The position numbers and the translations under genes are program-made. This document shows positions 45,749 through 53,990 of a stretch of 64,000 bases of DNA, one piece after another. The first letter of the stretch is position 1; every line of letters starts with the position of its first letter. The stretch covers positions 27,434-91,433 of the forward strand of contig NZ_JALDAY010000024.1 of the NCBI RefSeq assembly GCF_022698165.1, given 5' to 3'. This DNA comes from Streptomyces cylindrosporus. Its GTDB lineage: Bacteria > Actinomycetota > Actinomycetes > Streptomycetales > Streptomycetaceae. Under the pieces are notes generated by a model. It ran no database searches. It saw nothing but the letters and a program-made list of their open reading frames with translations, and had not been told where the DNA came from.

Positions 45749-46009
45749 ATGAACAGCACTGAGCAGATCCGGGAAGGCCTCGCCGCTCTGGCGGCCGCTG
45801 AGGAGGCGACGCCGTCGCGTGTGTGGGCGCCCGTCGACCACCCCGGGCCGTGCAGCCCGCCGTTCCTGGCCCGTACCCGGGACTGCGACTGCTCCCGGTG
45901 CTGCGCGGCTGCCCCGCACGAGCCCGGCTGCTCGAAGCCGGACACCCCCACCTGTACCTGCCCCGACGACGCTGAGTACCACCAGCCCGATTGCCCCGAG
46001 TGCGACTAG
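45749..46009 (+). CDS. Cys-rich hypothetical protein (86 aa)
   Basis: Starts MNSTEQIREGLAALAAAEEA; an ATG three codons earlier is nearer the AGGGAGA site and less well spaced. The C-terminal half has ten cysteines (DCDCSRCCAAAPHEPGCSK, TCTCPDD, CPECD), enough for two zinc sites. Function unknown. Confidence 0.68.
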   Translation: MNSTEQIREGLAALAAAEEATPSRVWAPVDHPGPCSPPFLARTRDCDCSRCCAAAPHEPGCSKPDTPTCTCPDDAEYHQPDCPECD

Positions 46010-46018
46010 GAGTTCAGC

Positions 46019-46156
46019 GTGTTCGACCAGTTCACCGACGAGCAGATCAACCTGTGCCACGAGGCCACCGAGTTCGACCACGAGTGCGTCGTGTGCCGAA
46101 CCCTGGGCCAGGACACCGAGCGGCCCGACGAGGCGATCCCCGGGACCGACTTCTGA
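46019..46156 (+). CDS. 45-residue acidic peptide with Cys pair
   Basis: GTG start with TAGGAG seven bases upstream. Reads MFDQFTDEQINLCHEATEFD, then HECVVCRTLGQ and an acidic end. Two His and three Cys could hold one zinc. Followed by a strong terminator. Confidence 0.65.
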   Translation: MFDQFTDEQINLCHEATEFDHECVVCRTLGQDTERPDEAIPGTDF

Positions 46157-46169
46157 CCACCCCCCTCAC

Positions 46170-46205
46170 GCCGGCGCCCGCCATCCACGGCCGGGCGCCG
46201 GCTTC
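46170..46205 (+). terminator. GC-rich hairpin terminator
   Basis: GCCGGCGCCC and GGGCGCCGGC form a perfect 10-bp stem followed by TTCG, 14 bases after the gene at 46019. Confidence 0.7.
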
Positions 46206-46341
46206 GTTGCCCGACGTCTCCCGCGCCGCCACACCGGGGGGAAGGCGCCTCAGACAAACCCGCGTTCTCGGCATAGCGTGATCTCACAGCCTGAGGGAGG
46301 GGCCCGGCCGAGCCCCTTCCACGCATCACCGTGATCTTTCA

Positions 46342-46453
46342 GTAAAACTTCGGAAGCCCCCACCCCCGACAGCCCGTCGTGGTGGAGACCGGCGGAACCG
46401 TGCGGGCCTGCCGCGCGCGACTTCCCCTGGTGGAGTGGGGGCCGAAGTTTTAC
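46342..46453. repeat. Long imperfect inverted repeat before the plus-strand recombinase
   Basis: GTAAAACTTCGG-AA-GCCCCCAC (46342-46363) is mirrored by GTGGGGGCCGAAGTTTTAC (46435-46453) across about 70 bases. TGATCTTT also occurs as a direct repeat outside both arms (46332 and 46462). This has the look of a recombinase binding or crossover region. Confidence 0.65.
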
Positions 46454-46496
46454 GTAACTCTTGATCTTTAGTGGGGTGGCGGCATACTGAGGGTCC

Positions 46497-47351
46497 ATGG
46501 ACCCGCTCACGCTCCTGGACGACTGGCTTGCCGACGGCACGCTGCGCCCCTCCAGCCAGGTCGAGTACCGGCGCGAGGTCGGCCGCTGGCTCGCCTGGTG
46601 CACTATGCAGGAGCCTCCGGTGGATCCGTACGACTGCGGGATCGAGCACGTCGCCGCCTGGTGCGGCACCTTCCTCACCGAGCAGCTCGACGGCCGGCTG
46701 TTCAACGACCCCTCCGCCCTGGCCCACGTTGCGGAGCATCACCCGGACGCGGCTCTCACCCACGACCGGCGGGTCACCGCCGTCAACCGGTTCCACAAGG
46801 CGGCCAAGGACCGCGGACTCATCCGGTTGATGCCGGACCTGACGATGCTTCGCTCCGGCCTGGACCGCGCCGCCGGCTCCCCGCGCCGGCTGACCATGGA
46901 TGAGCGGACCGCGCTGCTGCTGTGCATCGGCCAGTGGGGCCCGGACAACGCCCGCCACTACCTGCGCGACCGGGTCGTCGCCCTCCTCCTGCTGGAGGGC
47001 CTGCGCCCGGCCGAGGTGACCCGCGTCGACAGCCGGCACCTGTACCCGATCGAACACCCCTACCCCACCTACGAGGTGCGCGCCCCCGACTACGACTTCG
47101 AAGCCGTCGGGAAGAAGCACGTCCTGAACAAGGTCACCGCCCGCGCGGTCAACGCCTACCTCCCTTACCGGGTGAAACCAGCCCCCGGCGTACACGCGCT
47201 CGTCCTCGGCCAGGGCGGGCGGGCGATCACGACGGACTACCCGAACAAGCTGATCCGGTCGATCTGCTCGCCCGACCCGACGCTGGACCACGTCACCGCC
47301 GACGCCGTCGCCCACACCGGCTTCACGGACACGCCGCCCGCGGAGGGTTAG
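46497..47351 (+). CDS. Tyrosine-recombinase-like protein lacking catalytic residues
   Basis: 284 residues. The SAM-like N-terminal region (TLRPSSQVEYRREVGRWLAW) and the first half of the catalytic domain are good: the first catalytic Arg in LLLLEGLRPAEVTRV and the Lys hairpin KKHVLNKV. The box that should read H-x-x-R is HVTADAVAHTGF, with Ala in place of Arg, and the protein ends at TDTPPAEG before any nucleophilic Tyr. It is therefore probably inactive or truncated. Its stop overlaps the end of the convergent, intact recombinase gene by four bases. It might act as a DNA-binding accessory factor. Confidence 0.8.
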   Translation: MDPLTLLDDWLADGTLRPSSQVEYRREVGRWLAWCTMQEPPVDPYDCGIEHVAAWCGTFLTEQLDGRLFNDPSALAHVAEHHPDAALTHDRRVTAVNRFHKAAKDRGLIRLMPDLTMLRSGLDRAAGSPRRLTMDERTALLLCIGQWGPDNARHYLRDRVVALLLLEGLRPAEVTRVDSRHLYPIEHPYPTYEVRAPDYDFEAVGKKHVLNKVTARAVNAYLPYRVKPAPGVHALVLGQGGRAITTDYPNKLIRSICSPDPTLDHVTADAVAHTGFTDTPPAEG

Positions 47352-48427
47352 ACGAAGCGGTCGACGAGGTGGTCGTACACCTTCACCGCGGCCGCGGCGT
47401 GCTTGGCCTTCAACGCTTCGTCGTCGCGTTGGCGGATGTAGCGCAGGGTGGTCTGGATGTGCGCGTGGTCGGCGTACTGCTGGATGTCCTCGAGGGGGAC
47501 GCCTTCGTCGTGCATGTGGGTCAGCTTGGAGGCCCGTAGGACGTGCGGGGTGACCTCGCGGCCGGGGAGCACGCCGGCGGCCTGGCCGAGCCTGTTCAGC
47601 ATTCGGTCGATGGCGTGCCGGTCCATGGCGCGGTCCTGGTCGTCCAGCAGGAGCGCGCCTGAGGTGCGGCCCGCGGTGGCGGCGTCCAGGAGTTCGCACA
47701 GGCGGGGCGGGAGGGTGAAGACGCGGCCCTTGCCGCCCTTGCGGCGCAGGTCGAGTTTTCGCTGTCCTCCCTCGTTCTGGAGGCTGTGCAGGCCGGCTGA
47801 GCAGCACTCCGATACGCGGCCGGCCAGGGTGTAGATGAGGACGGGTACCAGGGCTTCGCGTGGTGTGGCGGCGGCTGTGACGACGGCCTGGAACTCGGGC
47901 ACTTCGAGGACGGGGGTGGCGGTGGTGTAGTCGTTGGGGTCGATCTTCGGCTTGTCGAACTTGGTGACCGGGTTGAGGATCGGCTGCCCTGTGGCCCAGC
48001 CGGTGAAGGTGAACAGCGAGGACAGGGAGTCCATGCGCCGTTTGATGGTGCGGGGCGAGCTCTTGCGCTCCTCTGCGTGCTGCCGGTAGGACCGCACCGT
48101 GAAGGGCGTGACGTCCTCGAGGGCGAACTGGGCGATGCCCTCCTCCTGTTGGAGGAAGGCTGCCCAGTTGCGGATGTCGTCGGCGTAGGCCTGCTTGGAG
48201 GCGACGCTGCTGACGAGGGTGGAGGAGAGCCAGCTGACGACGTGCCGGAACGTCTCGGGGGCGCAGGCTTCGGCGAGCAGTTCGAGGCGCCAGCATCGGG
48301 GGCCGAGCCGGCGGGTGCGCGGATCTCGGGGGGCGACCTGGCCGAGCACGTCGCGAAGGTGGAGGAGTTGTTGCTCGACGGATCGGTCGAGGGTGTTGCC
48401 GGATCTGTGTTCGATCTCGGTGCTCAT
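47348..48427 (-). CDS. Tyrosine recombinase / integrase
   Basis: 359 residues. An N-terminal SAM-like domain (VASKQAYADDIRNWAAFLQQ, RSYRQHAEERKSSPRTIKRR) and a full catalytic domain: YTLAGRVSECCS (Arg), RRKGGKGRV (Lys), VTPHVLRASKLTHMHDEGVP (H-x-x-R), YADHAHIQTTLRYIR (His and the Tyr nucleophile). It could integrate the element, resolve dimers or support partition. The excisionase-like gene at 49142 and the repeats at 48678 lie just beyond its start. Convergent with the degenerate recombinase. Confidence 0.92.
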   Translation of the reverse strand: MSTEIEHRSGNTLDRSVEQQLLHLRDVLGQVAPRDPRTRRLGPRCWRLELLAEACAPETFRHVVSWLSSTLVSSVASKQAYADDIRNWAAFLQQEEGIAQFALEDVTPFTVRSYRQHAEERKSSPRTIKRRMDSLSSLFTFTGWATGQPILNPVTKFDKPKIDPNDYTTATPVLEVPEFQAVVTAAATPREALVPVLIYTLAGRVSECCSAGLHSLQNEGGQRKLDLRRKGGKGRVFTLPPRLCELLDAATAGRTSGALLLDDQDRAMDRHAIDRMLNRLGQAAGVLPGREVTPHVLRASKLTHMHDEGVPLEDIQQYADHAHIQTTLRYIRQRDDEALKAKHAAAAVKVYDHLVDRFV

Positions 48428-48494
48428 GACCTGATTCTAGATCAGCTCTTAAGTCCTGGTTATGCGTGACTGAGAGAGGGGTTCTGCCGGGGGC

Positions 48495-48650
48495 TCACCG
48501 GAACCGGACGCCGTGCGCGGCGCGTTGGAGGGTCTGTCGCCAGGATGCCTCGAGGGCCTCTCGCTGACGCCGTGCGCGAGCAGGGTGTGCCAGAGCCTCA
48601 TGGACGGGGACTTGGGATCGAGGGGTGCGGTCACGGGTACAGCGTCCCAC
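48495..48650 (-). CDS. Doubtful small protein (51 aa)
   Basis: A GTG frame ending in REALEASWRQTLQRAAHGVR reads like a genuine helical C-terminus and differs from the longer, low-complexity frame here. No ribosome binding site is visible. Reported with reserve. Confidence 0.35.
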   Translation of the reverse strand: MGRCTRDRTPRSQVPVHEALAHPARARRQREALEASWRQTLQRAAHGVRFR

Positions 48651-48677
48651 GGGGCCGCGGGCGCGTTCTGGTACGCC

Positions 48678-48719
48678 GAACTACTAGTCCGGGACGAAAT
48701 GGGAGACCAGTAGTAGTTC
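48678..48719. repeat. Inverted repeat near integrase, possible attachment or operator site
   Basis: GAACTACTA and TAGTAGTTC are separated by 24 bases and lie in an AT-richer patch 250 bases beyond the integrase start. Such a site could be bound by the integrase or the excisionase-like protein. Confidence 0.45.
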
Positions 48720-48887
48720 TGGTAGATCAGGACTGTTCGACCGGCGTGCGAATCTTCGTCAGGAGCGATTCTCCGCTCGCACCCGAGAGCATGGACGCGT
48801 CCCCCTTGCACTTCGCCTCACCGTGAGTCATAGTGGAGTCGCGAGGTCGAGGGAACAGCCCAAGACCCCAACCCCACGGGGGAAACC

Positions 48888-49142
48888 ATGACCTTCACCG
48901 CAGAGATCGGCATCAGCTCGAAGATCGCACTCGGCGACAAGTGCGCCGTCACCGTCGTCAACGACGACAACATCCTCGACGGCATGGAAGCCACCGACAC
49001 CCCGCTCCCCGTCGACGGTGACCACGCCCGCGAGGACGTCATCGACGCTGCTGAGGCCGTGCTCACCGCCAACGGCTGGACAGTCGTGGGCGAGTGGGAG
49101 GACGGAGACAACTCGTACTACGTCGCCGTCGAGCGTGACTGA
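48888..49142 (+). CDS. Hypothetical protein (84 aa)
   Basis: Starts MTFTAEIGISSKIALGDKCA with GGGGGAAACC upstream. Acidic alpha/beta protein (REDVIDAAEAVLTANGWTVV). Its stop overlaps the start of the excisionase-like gene. No family. Confidence 0.75.
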   Translation: MTFTAEIGISSKIALGDKCAVTVVNDDNILDGMEATDTPLPVDGDHAREDVIDAAEAVLTANGWTVVGEWEDGDNSYYVAVERD

Positions 49143-49360
49143 TGTCCGACGGACTCTGGACGATCGCCGAGGTGGCCGACTACCTCGGCGCCGCCTCCAC
49201 CGGAAGCGCCCGCAAGACCCTGTCCCGCTGGGGAGTTACGGCCGTCGGCCGCCAACCCGGACGCGCGGGCGCCAGCCTGTACGACCCGGAAGCCGTGCGT
49301 GCCGCACGGGACGCCGCGCCCGGACAGGGTGCCCGAACCGACCGCACCACCGAGAAGTGA
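49142..49360 (+). CDS. Excisionase-like winged-HTH protein (72 aa)
   Basis: LWTIAEVADYLGAASTGSAR followed by KTLSRWGVTAV and YDPEAVRAARD has the MerR/excisionase wHTH layout: helix, turn, Trp-containing wing, then the Y-DP-x-x-V motif. Its position beyond the integrase fits Xis or a small regulator. A general helix-turn-helix adaptor is the alternative. Confidence 0.72.
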   Translation: MSDGLWTIAEVADYLGAASTGSARKTLSRWGVTAVGRQPGRAGASLYDPEAVRAARDAAPGQGARTDRTTEK

Positions 49361-49371
49361 GGAGCACGACC

Positions 49372-49497
49372 ATGCAGAGCAACCCGTACGACGACTACGA
49401 CTCCCCCACCGACGACACGGACACCATCGGGGACGGCATCTACTACGACGGCGGCCTGTACGGTCCCGACGGCGGACCCGACAACGACCAGCAGTGA
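49372..49497 (+). CDS. 41-residue acidic Asp/Tyr/Gly peptide
   Basis: Reads MQSNPYDDYDSPTDDTDTIG, then DGIYYDGGLYGPDGG. TGAGGAGCACGACC precedes the ATG, and an almost identical TGAGGAGCACGACC precedes the next gene, so both are probably translated. Extremely acidic and probably disordered. Confidence 0.65.
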   Translation: MQSNPYDDYDSPTDDTDTIGDGIYYDGGLYGPDGGPDNDQQ

Positions 49498-49508
49498 GGA
49501 GCACGACC

Positions 49509-49946
49509 GTGCCGTTCTGGCGCAAGAAGAAGCCAGCCCCCCTGGAGCCTGAGCGCCGCTACCGTCCCGAGTACATGACGGTGCGGGACATCGCCGAGCA
49601 CCCCGGCACGTCCGGGTATGTGCGCATCGACGAACCCAACCGCGGAGGCCTCACGGGCTTCGTCGTCGCCTCCACCGTGTCCTCCCGGATCGGCATCAGT
49701 CCCGAGGGCCAGCCGTGGATCACCGACCAAGGTACGGTCTGCGCTACACCGATGGGAACGCCCTGGGCGTACGTCGCCCACGTCGCGGGTGAGGGCCTGA
49801 CCGTGTTCTTCCCGGACGAGTGGGGCAAGTACGTGGCGCTGCTCGCCGACAACCCGCCTGACCGGTGGATTCCCGCCGCCCCCGGCAAGGACCCTGGCGA
49901 CGTGAAGCCGCGCGGCATCAGCGCACCCGACGGCACCGAGCAGTAA
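49509..49946 (+). CDS. Hypothetical protein (145 aa)
   Basis: GTG with GAGGAGCACGACC upstream. A basic start (MPFWRKKKPAPLEPERRYRP) and a beta-rich domain (PWITDQGTVCATPMGTPW, VAGEGLTVFFPDEWGKY). Ends convergent with the minus-strand gene at 49959. No family. Confidence 0.72.
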   Translation: MPFWRKKKPAPLEPERRYRPEYMTVRDIAEHPGTSGYVRIDEPNRGGLTGFVVASTVSSRIGISPEGQPWITDQGTVCATPMGTPWAYVAHVAGEGLTVFFPDEWGKYVALLADNPPDRWIPAAPGKDPGDVKPRGISAPDGTEQ

Positions 49947-49958
49947 GGGGCACGTGGC

Positions 49959-50453
49959 CTACGTCGGTGGCAGGAGTGGGCCGAGGGCGACCGCCGCCCC
50001 GCACTCCTTGCACAGCCTCGCGCCCGCCACCGTACGCATCACGTCCAGCGCCTCCATCACATCCAACTCCGTGCCCCCGTCGGGGGCGTCCGGGCAGTCC
50101 CAGATGTGCACCACCAGGCCGCCGCGGCGCCCCCCGGGCAGGCGGATGCGTTGGGTCTTGAACGCCCACCGGTTCGGATCCGGCGCCCCCTCCACGGTGG
50201 GGAGCGGATGGGTGGGGACGCGTTCGTAGTCTTCGCCCTCGACAGGATGTACCTGCTCGCCCGGGGTCAGCCACACCCGGAACTCCCGCGCCTCCACCCG
50301 CTCGCCCTTGGCGTTGGCCCACACCGGGAGGGCGACCAGGTACATCCAGCCGCTGTTCGGCCACTGCCGGCGCTCCACCAACCTGGCGTGCACCTGCTGC
50401 CCATCCGGCAGCGTGACCCGGACCTGGGGTGGCGGCGGGCCGTCGGCGGTCAC
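49959..50453 (-). CDS. Hypothetical protein (164 aa), last gene of the tail/lysis strand
   Basis: GTG overlapping the upstream TGA. Beta-rich with VRVTLPDGQQVHARLVERRQ and a C-terminal CKECGAAVALG. Contains GGLVVHIWDCPDAPDGGTEL. It may be cargo expressed with the tail genes. Function unknown. Confidence 0.7.
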   Translation of the reverse strand: MTADGPPPPQVRVTLPDGQQVHARLVERRQWPNSGWMYLVALPVWANAKGERVEAREFRVWLTPGEQVHPVEGEDYERVPTHPLPTVEGAPDPNRWAFKTQRIRLPGGRRGGLVVHIWDCPDAPDGGTELDVMEALDVMRTVAGARLCKECGAAVALGPLLPPT

Positions 50454-50623
50454 TTCTTCTTCGCCCGCCCGGCCTCCACCACAGCCAGGCAGACCACGCA
50501 CAGGGGGCAGCCCCCAGACCCGTACCGCTGGGTGGGGTGCCCGCAGCCCGCGCACGGGCCGACCTGCGCGGGCGGACACGTCGGCGCAGGCGGCTTCGGA
50601 CGCGACGATGCTGGGGTGCTCAC
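50450..50623 (-). CDS. 57-residue zinc-knuckle peptide
   Basis: Reads MSTPASSRPKPPAPTCPP, then VGPCAGCGHPTQRYGSGGCP and LCVVCLAVVEAGRAKKK. Two C-x-x-C pairs make a small zinc ribbon. GTG start; the TGA overlaps the next start. It lies just after the fibre gene. Confidence 0.65.
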   Translation of the reverse strand: MSTPASSRPKPPAPTCPPAQVGPCAGCGHPTQRYGSGGCPLCVVCLAVVEAGRAKKK

Positions 50624-50647
50624 CCGGTCATCGTACGTACGGCCGAG

Positions 50648-53305
50648 CTACGCGCCGACGGCCACCCACGGCCCCGCGATGTCCGAACCGATGTTGGACG
50701 ACGGGGTGATCGACGACGGCAGGGAGGTCAGGCCGGTTCCGTTCTTCGCGAACCGGTACGCCGACGCCGCCAGCCCCAGGTTCGCCGCCGCGTCGACGCC
50801 GGTCCATCCGGAGCCACGCGTGAGGGTCGGTGTCACGGATGCGTTGAACAACAGGCCGACCCAATAGAACGAGCCGGCCGCGAGCGCCGTGGAGGCGATG
50901 GTGGTGGCCTTCAAGGTGGCGGAGGAGAACCCGGCGTCGACGTTCGTGGACGCCAGGAGTGTGCCCGCCGAGCTGTACAGGCCGACCCAGTTCCCGTTGG
51001 TAGTTGCCCCAGACCCGGTGTTCGCGACCCACCAGTACATCTTCGTGACGTTCACGGCGGCGGCGATGTTCACGCGCACCAGGTACAGAGTGCCTGCGGT
51101 GAGCTGGGTGGAGTTGACGGCCAGGGCGGGGTCGTAGCACCAGGCGGCGACGCCGTGCGCGGCCGGGAAGTCCTGCCCGAGCGCGTTCCCGGACACCTGG
51201 AGGTTGCCGCTGATGGAGCCGCCCGCGGCGGGGAGGGCTCCGGTGATGCGGGAGTCGTCCCCTGCGGCCACCGTGCCCGCGGCCGTTCCCACCCCGAGCA
51301 GCGCTGCCCCGCCCAGGCCCAGGTTCGACCGCGCCGTGGACGCGGAGGCCAGGTCGGCGAGGTTGGAGGCCTTCTGGGCTGCTCCGGTAATCCGGGAGTC
51401 GTCGCCGGCCGCGACCGTGCCCGCCCCGGTGCCGACGCCGAGCAGCGCGGCGCCGCCCAGACCGAGGTTGGTGCGGGCCGTGGACGCCGACGCCAGATCA
51501 GAGAGGTTCGACGCTTTCTGCGCGGATCCCGTGATGCGGGAGTCGTCTCCCGCTGCCACGGTCCCAGCCGTCGTGCCGACGGCAAGGAGGGCTGCTGCGC
51601 CGAGCCCCAGGTTCGTACGGGCCGTCGAGACGCTGCCGAGGTCGGACAGGTTCGCCGTCTTGGCCAGCTTCCCGTCGGCGTACGCGCGATCCCCGTGCGG
51701 ATCGCTGGCCGCGGTGTGCGCGCTGACGGCAGCGGTCGCGGTCCCGACGGGTTCGGCGCCGATACTGGCCGGGCTGACCGGGTCGCTGCCGCCGGTGGCG
51801 TGCGAGGCTGCGTGCACGGTGGGGGTGGCGGGCGGGCTGGTCCACGTCCCGGGTGTGCCGGCGGCGGTGCACAGCCACCAGGTTCCTGCCGAGTCCTGGA
51901 GGACGTCTCCCGTGGCCCAGGTGCCGGTGGTGGGTGCCCCGGTGGTGGTGCGGCGCCCGCAGAACCGCAGGTTCAGCGAGCCGTTCTTCGCGCCGAGGCT
52001 GGCGACGCCGGTGGTGGGGTCGATGTCGTGGACGTCGTCGTAGCCGTTCGTGCCGAACTGGGTGCGGCCGATCAGATGCGGGCCGGCCGCCTCTAGGCGC
52101 AGCACGTCAGCTTGGGTGCCGGTGAAGTCCGCCCCTGTCCAGGTGGACACGATGACGTCCATGCCGCCGACCTCAAGATCCAACCCTCCGCCGGTGACCC
52201 GGAAGCGGTAGGCGCCGGTGCCGTCGGCGCGCTGCACGGTCAGGTTGTGGCCGTCGAGGGTGAGGTCCCCGGTGAGGGTGCCCCCGGTCTTCGGGAAGAG
52301 GCCGGCGAGGGCGGCGGCGAGGCCGGTGATCTGGGCCTGGGTGAGGGCGAGTTCGTCGGATCCGCCTGCCTGGTGGGAGGCGGCGTGTGCGGTGGGGGTG
52401 CGGGCGTCCGCAAGGCGGGGGTCGTTGCCGGCGGCCGCGGTACCCGCGCTGGTGCCGTAAGCGACGGCGAGGGTGCGGTCGGCGGCGAGGGTGCCGCCGC
52501 CGGTCAGGCCGGTGCCAGCGGTGATCTGCCGGGTGGTGGGGACGCGGGTGGCGGTCTGGGTGTCCGTGTAGGAGCGGTCCCCGTGCGGGTCGGCCGCGCC
52601 CGCGTGGGCGGTGAGGGCGGTGGCGGCTGCGGCCCGGTCGCCGTGCGGATCCGTGGCGTTGGTGTGCGCGGTCACCTTCGCCGTGGCGTCCGCGGCCGCT
52701 GCCGATACGGCAGCCGTCTGCGCGGCCGCGGCGGCGCCCGCCGGATCGGCGCCCACGTCGGCGGCGTCCAGGACGACCACGCCCGTGGCGCCGTTGACGC
52801 TGTCGACCGCGCCGCCACCCGAGCCCGGGGCGCCCTGCGGGCCGACCAGGGAGGCCAGCCACTCCGCCTGACTGCCGGTGAAACCGTTCGCCACGGCCAC
52901 CTCGTACGCGGACGCGCCGTCTTGCCCGGCCGCGCCGGGCAGGTAGACGACCGTGCCGTCCCCGGTCTGCGTGGACGACAGGTCGGCGAGGATGTCGCCC
53001 ACCCACCACGTGCCGCTGTCGGGGACGGCCACGTACGACACGATCGGGGTGCCGTCCTTGGCCCGGCCTTCCTGGATCGCCCACAGGGTGTCCCCGGCCT
53101 GCGAGGTGATCAGCGTGTTGGCGGTCAGGTCCACCGTCCACGCCCCGTCCGCGCCGGGGGTGATGGGCACCGGGCGGACGAGCTCGCCGGGAACGCTGGC
53201 CGCGTACCCGACCGCGTCCTTGCCGGTGACGTCTACCAGGGTGGCCTTCATCTCCACGCGCTGAGGGGACGCATAGCCGAGCAGCTTCCCGGTCACCGTG
53301 GTCAT
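50648..53305 (-). CDS. Tail fibre / receptor-binding minor tail protein (885 aa)
   Basis: Starts MTTVTGKLLGYASPQRVEMK. The N-terminal domain (VRPVPITPGADGAWTVDLTA) and FTGSQAEWLASLVGPQGAPG are standard in actinophage fibres, the latter a short collagen-like link. A long repetitive shaft follows: DPHGDR segments, then a 48-residue unit repeated nearly three times with NLGLGGAALLGVGT and AAGDDSRITG. The C-terminal 200 residues are a beta-rich, presumably receptor-binding head. First of the fibre genes on the minus strand; the tail spike role is inferred from composition and order. Confidence 0.88.
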   Translation of the reverse strand: MTTVTGKLLGYASPQRVEMKATLVDVTGKDAVGYAASVPGELVRPVPITPGADGAWTVDLTANTLITSQAGDTLWAIQEGRAKDGTPIVSYVAVPDSGTWWVGDILADLSSTQTGDGTVVYLPGAAGQDGASAYEVAVANGFTGSQAEWLASLVGPQGAPGSGGGAVDSVNGATGVVVLDAADVGADPAGAAAAAQTAAVSAAAADATAKVTAHTNATDPHGDRAAAATALTAHAGAADPHGDRSYTDTQTATRVPTTRQITAGTGLTGGGTLAADRTLAVAYGTSAGTAAAGNDPRLADARTPTAHAASHQAGGSDELALTQAQITGLAAALAGLFPKTGGTLTGDLTLDGHNLTVQRADGTGAYRFRVTGGGLDLEVGGMDVIVSTWTGADFTGTQADVLRLEAAGPHLIGRTQFGTNGYDDVHDIDPTTGVASLGAKNGSLNLRFCGRRTTTGAPTTGTWATGDVLQDSAGTWWLCTAAGTPGTWTSPPATPTVHAASHATGGSDPVSPASIGAEPVGTATAAVSAHTAASDPHGDRAYADGKLAKTANLSDLGSVSTARTNLGLGAAALLAVGTTAGTVAAGDDSRITGSAQKASNLSDLASASTARTNLGLGGAALLGVGTGAGTVAAGDDSRITGAAQKASNLADLASASTARSNLGLGGAALLGVGTAAGTVAAGDDSRITGALPAAGGSISGNLQVSGNALGQDFPAAHGVAAWCYDPALAVNSTQLTAGTLYLVRVNIAAAVNVTKMYWWVANTGSGATTNGNWVGLYSSAGTLLASTNVDAGFSSATLKATTIASTALAAGSFYWVGLLFNASVTPTLTRGSGWTGVDAAANLGLAASAYRFAKNGTGLTSLPSSITPSSNIGSDIAGPWVAVGA
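51242..51660 (-). repeat. Tandem 144-bp coding repeat in the tail fibre
   Basis: Three near-copies of a 48-codon unit (RTNLGLG ... GTVAAGDDSRITG ... SNLSDLASASTA). Differences are mostly single residues. Such repeats change length by recombination and may tune fibre length. Confidence 0.75.
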
Positions 53306-53315
53306 CTTCGTTCTC

Positions 53316-53990
53316 CTAGCTGCGGCGGCGGAGCAGGTTCAGCGGCAGCAGCCCGGACGACTGAGTGTCGGACGGGGACGGCTGGTCGCTCGGGGTGGGC
53401 TCGGGGGTTGGGCTGGCCGTGGAGGTCTGCGTGCAGTCGTACTCGGGGTTGTCCGGATCGGAGGCGTCGGTGAGCGTGCACCGCCAGGTGTTGCCGTCCT
53501 GGTCGTGGAACGTCTGCTGCGCGGGCGGGGAGGCGTCCTTACCGTCCTTGCCGTCGGCTCCGTCCTTGCCGGGCGCCCCGCTCGCGCCGTCCGCGCCGGC
53601 GGGTCCGACCGGTCCGGCCGACCCTGTGGCACCCGGTGCGCCGGACGGCCCCGGAGACCCGGCAGGGCCGGGGCTTCCGTTCTTGCCGTCCTTGCCCGGC
53701 TGGCCGGATGCGCCCGACGGTCCAGGAGCCCCGGATGGGCCGATCAGGCCGGCCTCCCCCGCCTCCCCGCGGGGCCCGGCTACCGGGGTGCCGCCCATGT
53801 TCTCGACTTGCTGTGTGAGCAGGGCAACGTCGCGGTGCGCGCTGTCCAACTCCTGAGACATGACCAGGAATCCAGTCACGACGGCAGCGAGCGCGCTGGA
53901 GGCGAGGATGATCGCCGCAGCAGCCGACAGGTTGCCGCGGCGGCGCCGCTTGCGTGTTTCCACCCGGCTGCCAGGCCTCGGGGGGGTCAC
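53316..53990 (-). CDS. Membrane-anchored collagen-like protein (224 aa)
   Basis: GTG overlapping the upstream gene. A basic start (MTPPRPGSRVETRKRRRRG) and one membrane helix (AAAIILASSALAAVVTGFLV) lead to a short coiled coil, then about 25 Gly-X-Y triplets (GEAGEAGLIGPSGAPGPSGA and so on). The C-terminus has two cysteines (WRCTLTDASDPDNPEYDCTQ) and a Ser/Thr/Pro tail. Collagen-like triplets are common in phage fibres, but the membrane helix is more like a host-surface protein. Lies between the fibre and a coiled-coil membrane protein; role unknown. Confidence 0.82.
   Translation of the reverse strand: MTPPRPGSRVETRKRRRRGNLSAAAAIILASSALAAVVTGFLVMSQELDSAHRDVALLTQQVENMGGTPVAGPRGEAGEAGLIGPSGAPGPSGASGQPGKDGKNGSPGPAGSPGPSGAPGATGSAGPVGPAGADGASGAPGKDGADGKDGKDASPPAQQTFHDQDGNTWRCTLTDASDPDNPEYDCTQTSTASPTPEPTPSDQPSPSDTQSSGLLPLNLLRRRS

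Noticed and set aside
46326..48296. 656-residue minus-strand open frame
   Set aside because: Overlaps both recombinase genes in the wrong frame; arginine/proline-rich with no motif.
48449..48811. 120-residue minus-strand frame beyond the integrase
   Set aside because: Ser/Pro/Arg-rich with no motif; the alternative 51-residue frame has better protein character but remains doubtful.
50429..52096. 555-residue plus-strand open frame
   Set aside because: It lies antisense to the tail-fibre gene, has Gly/Arg-rich sequence with no domain and no ribosome binding site; a GC-rich shadow.
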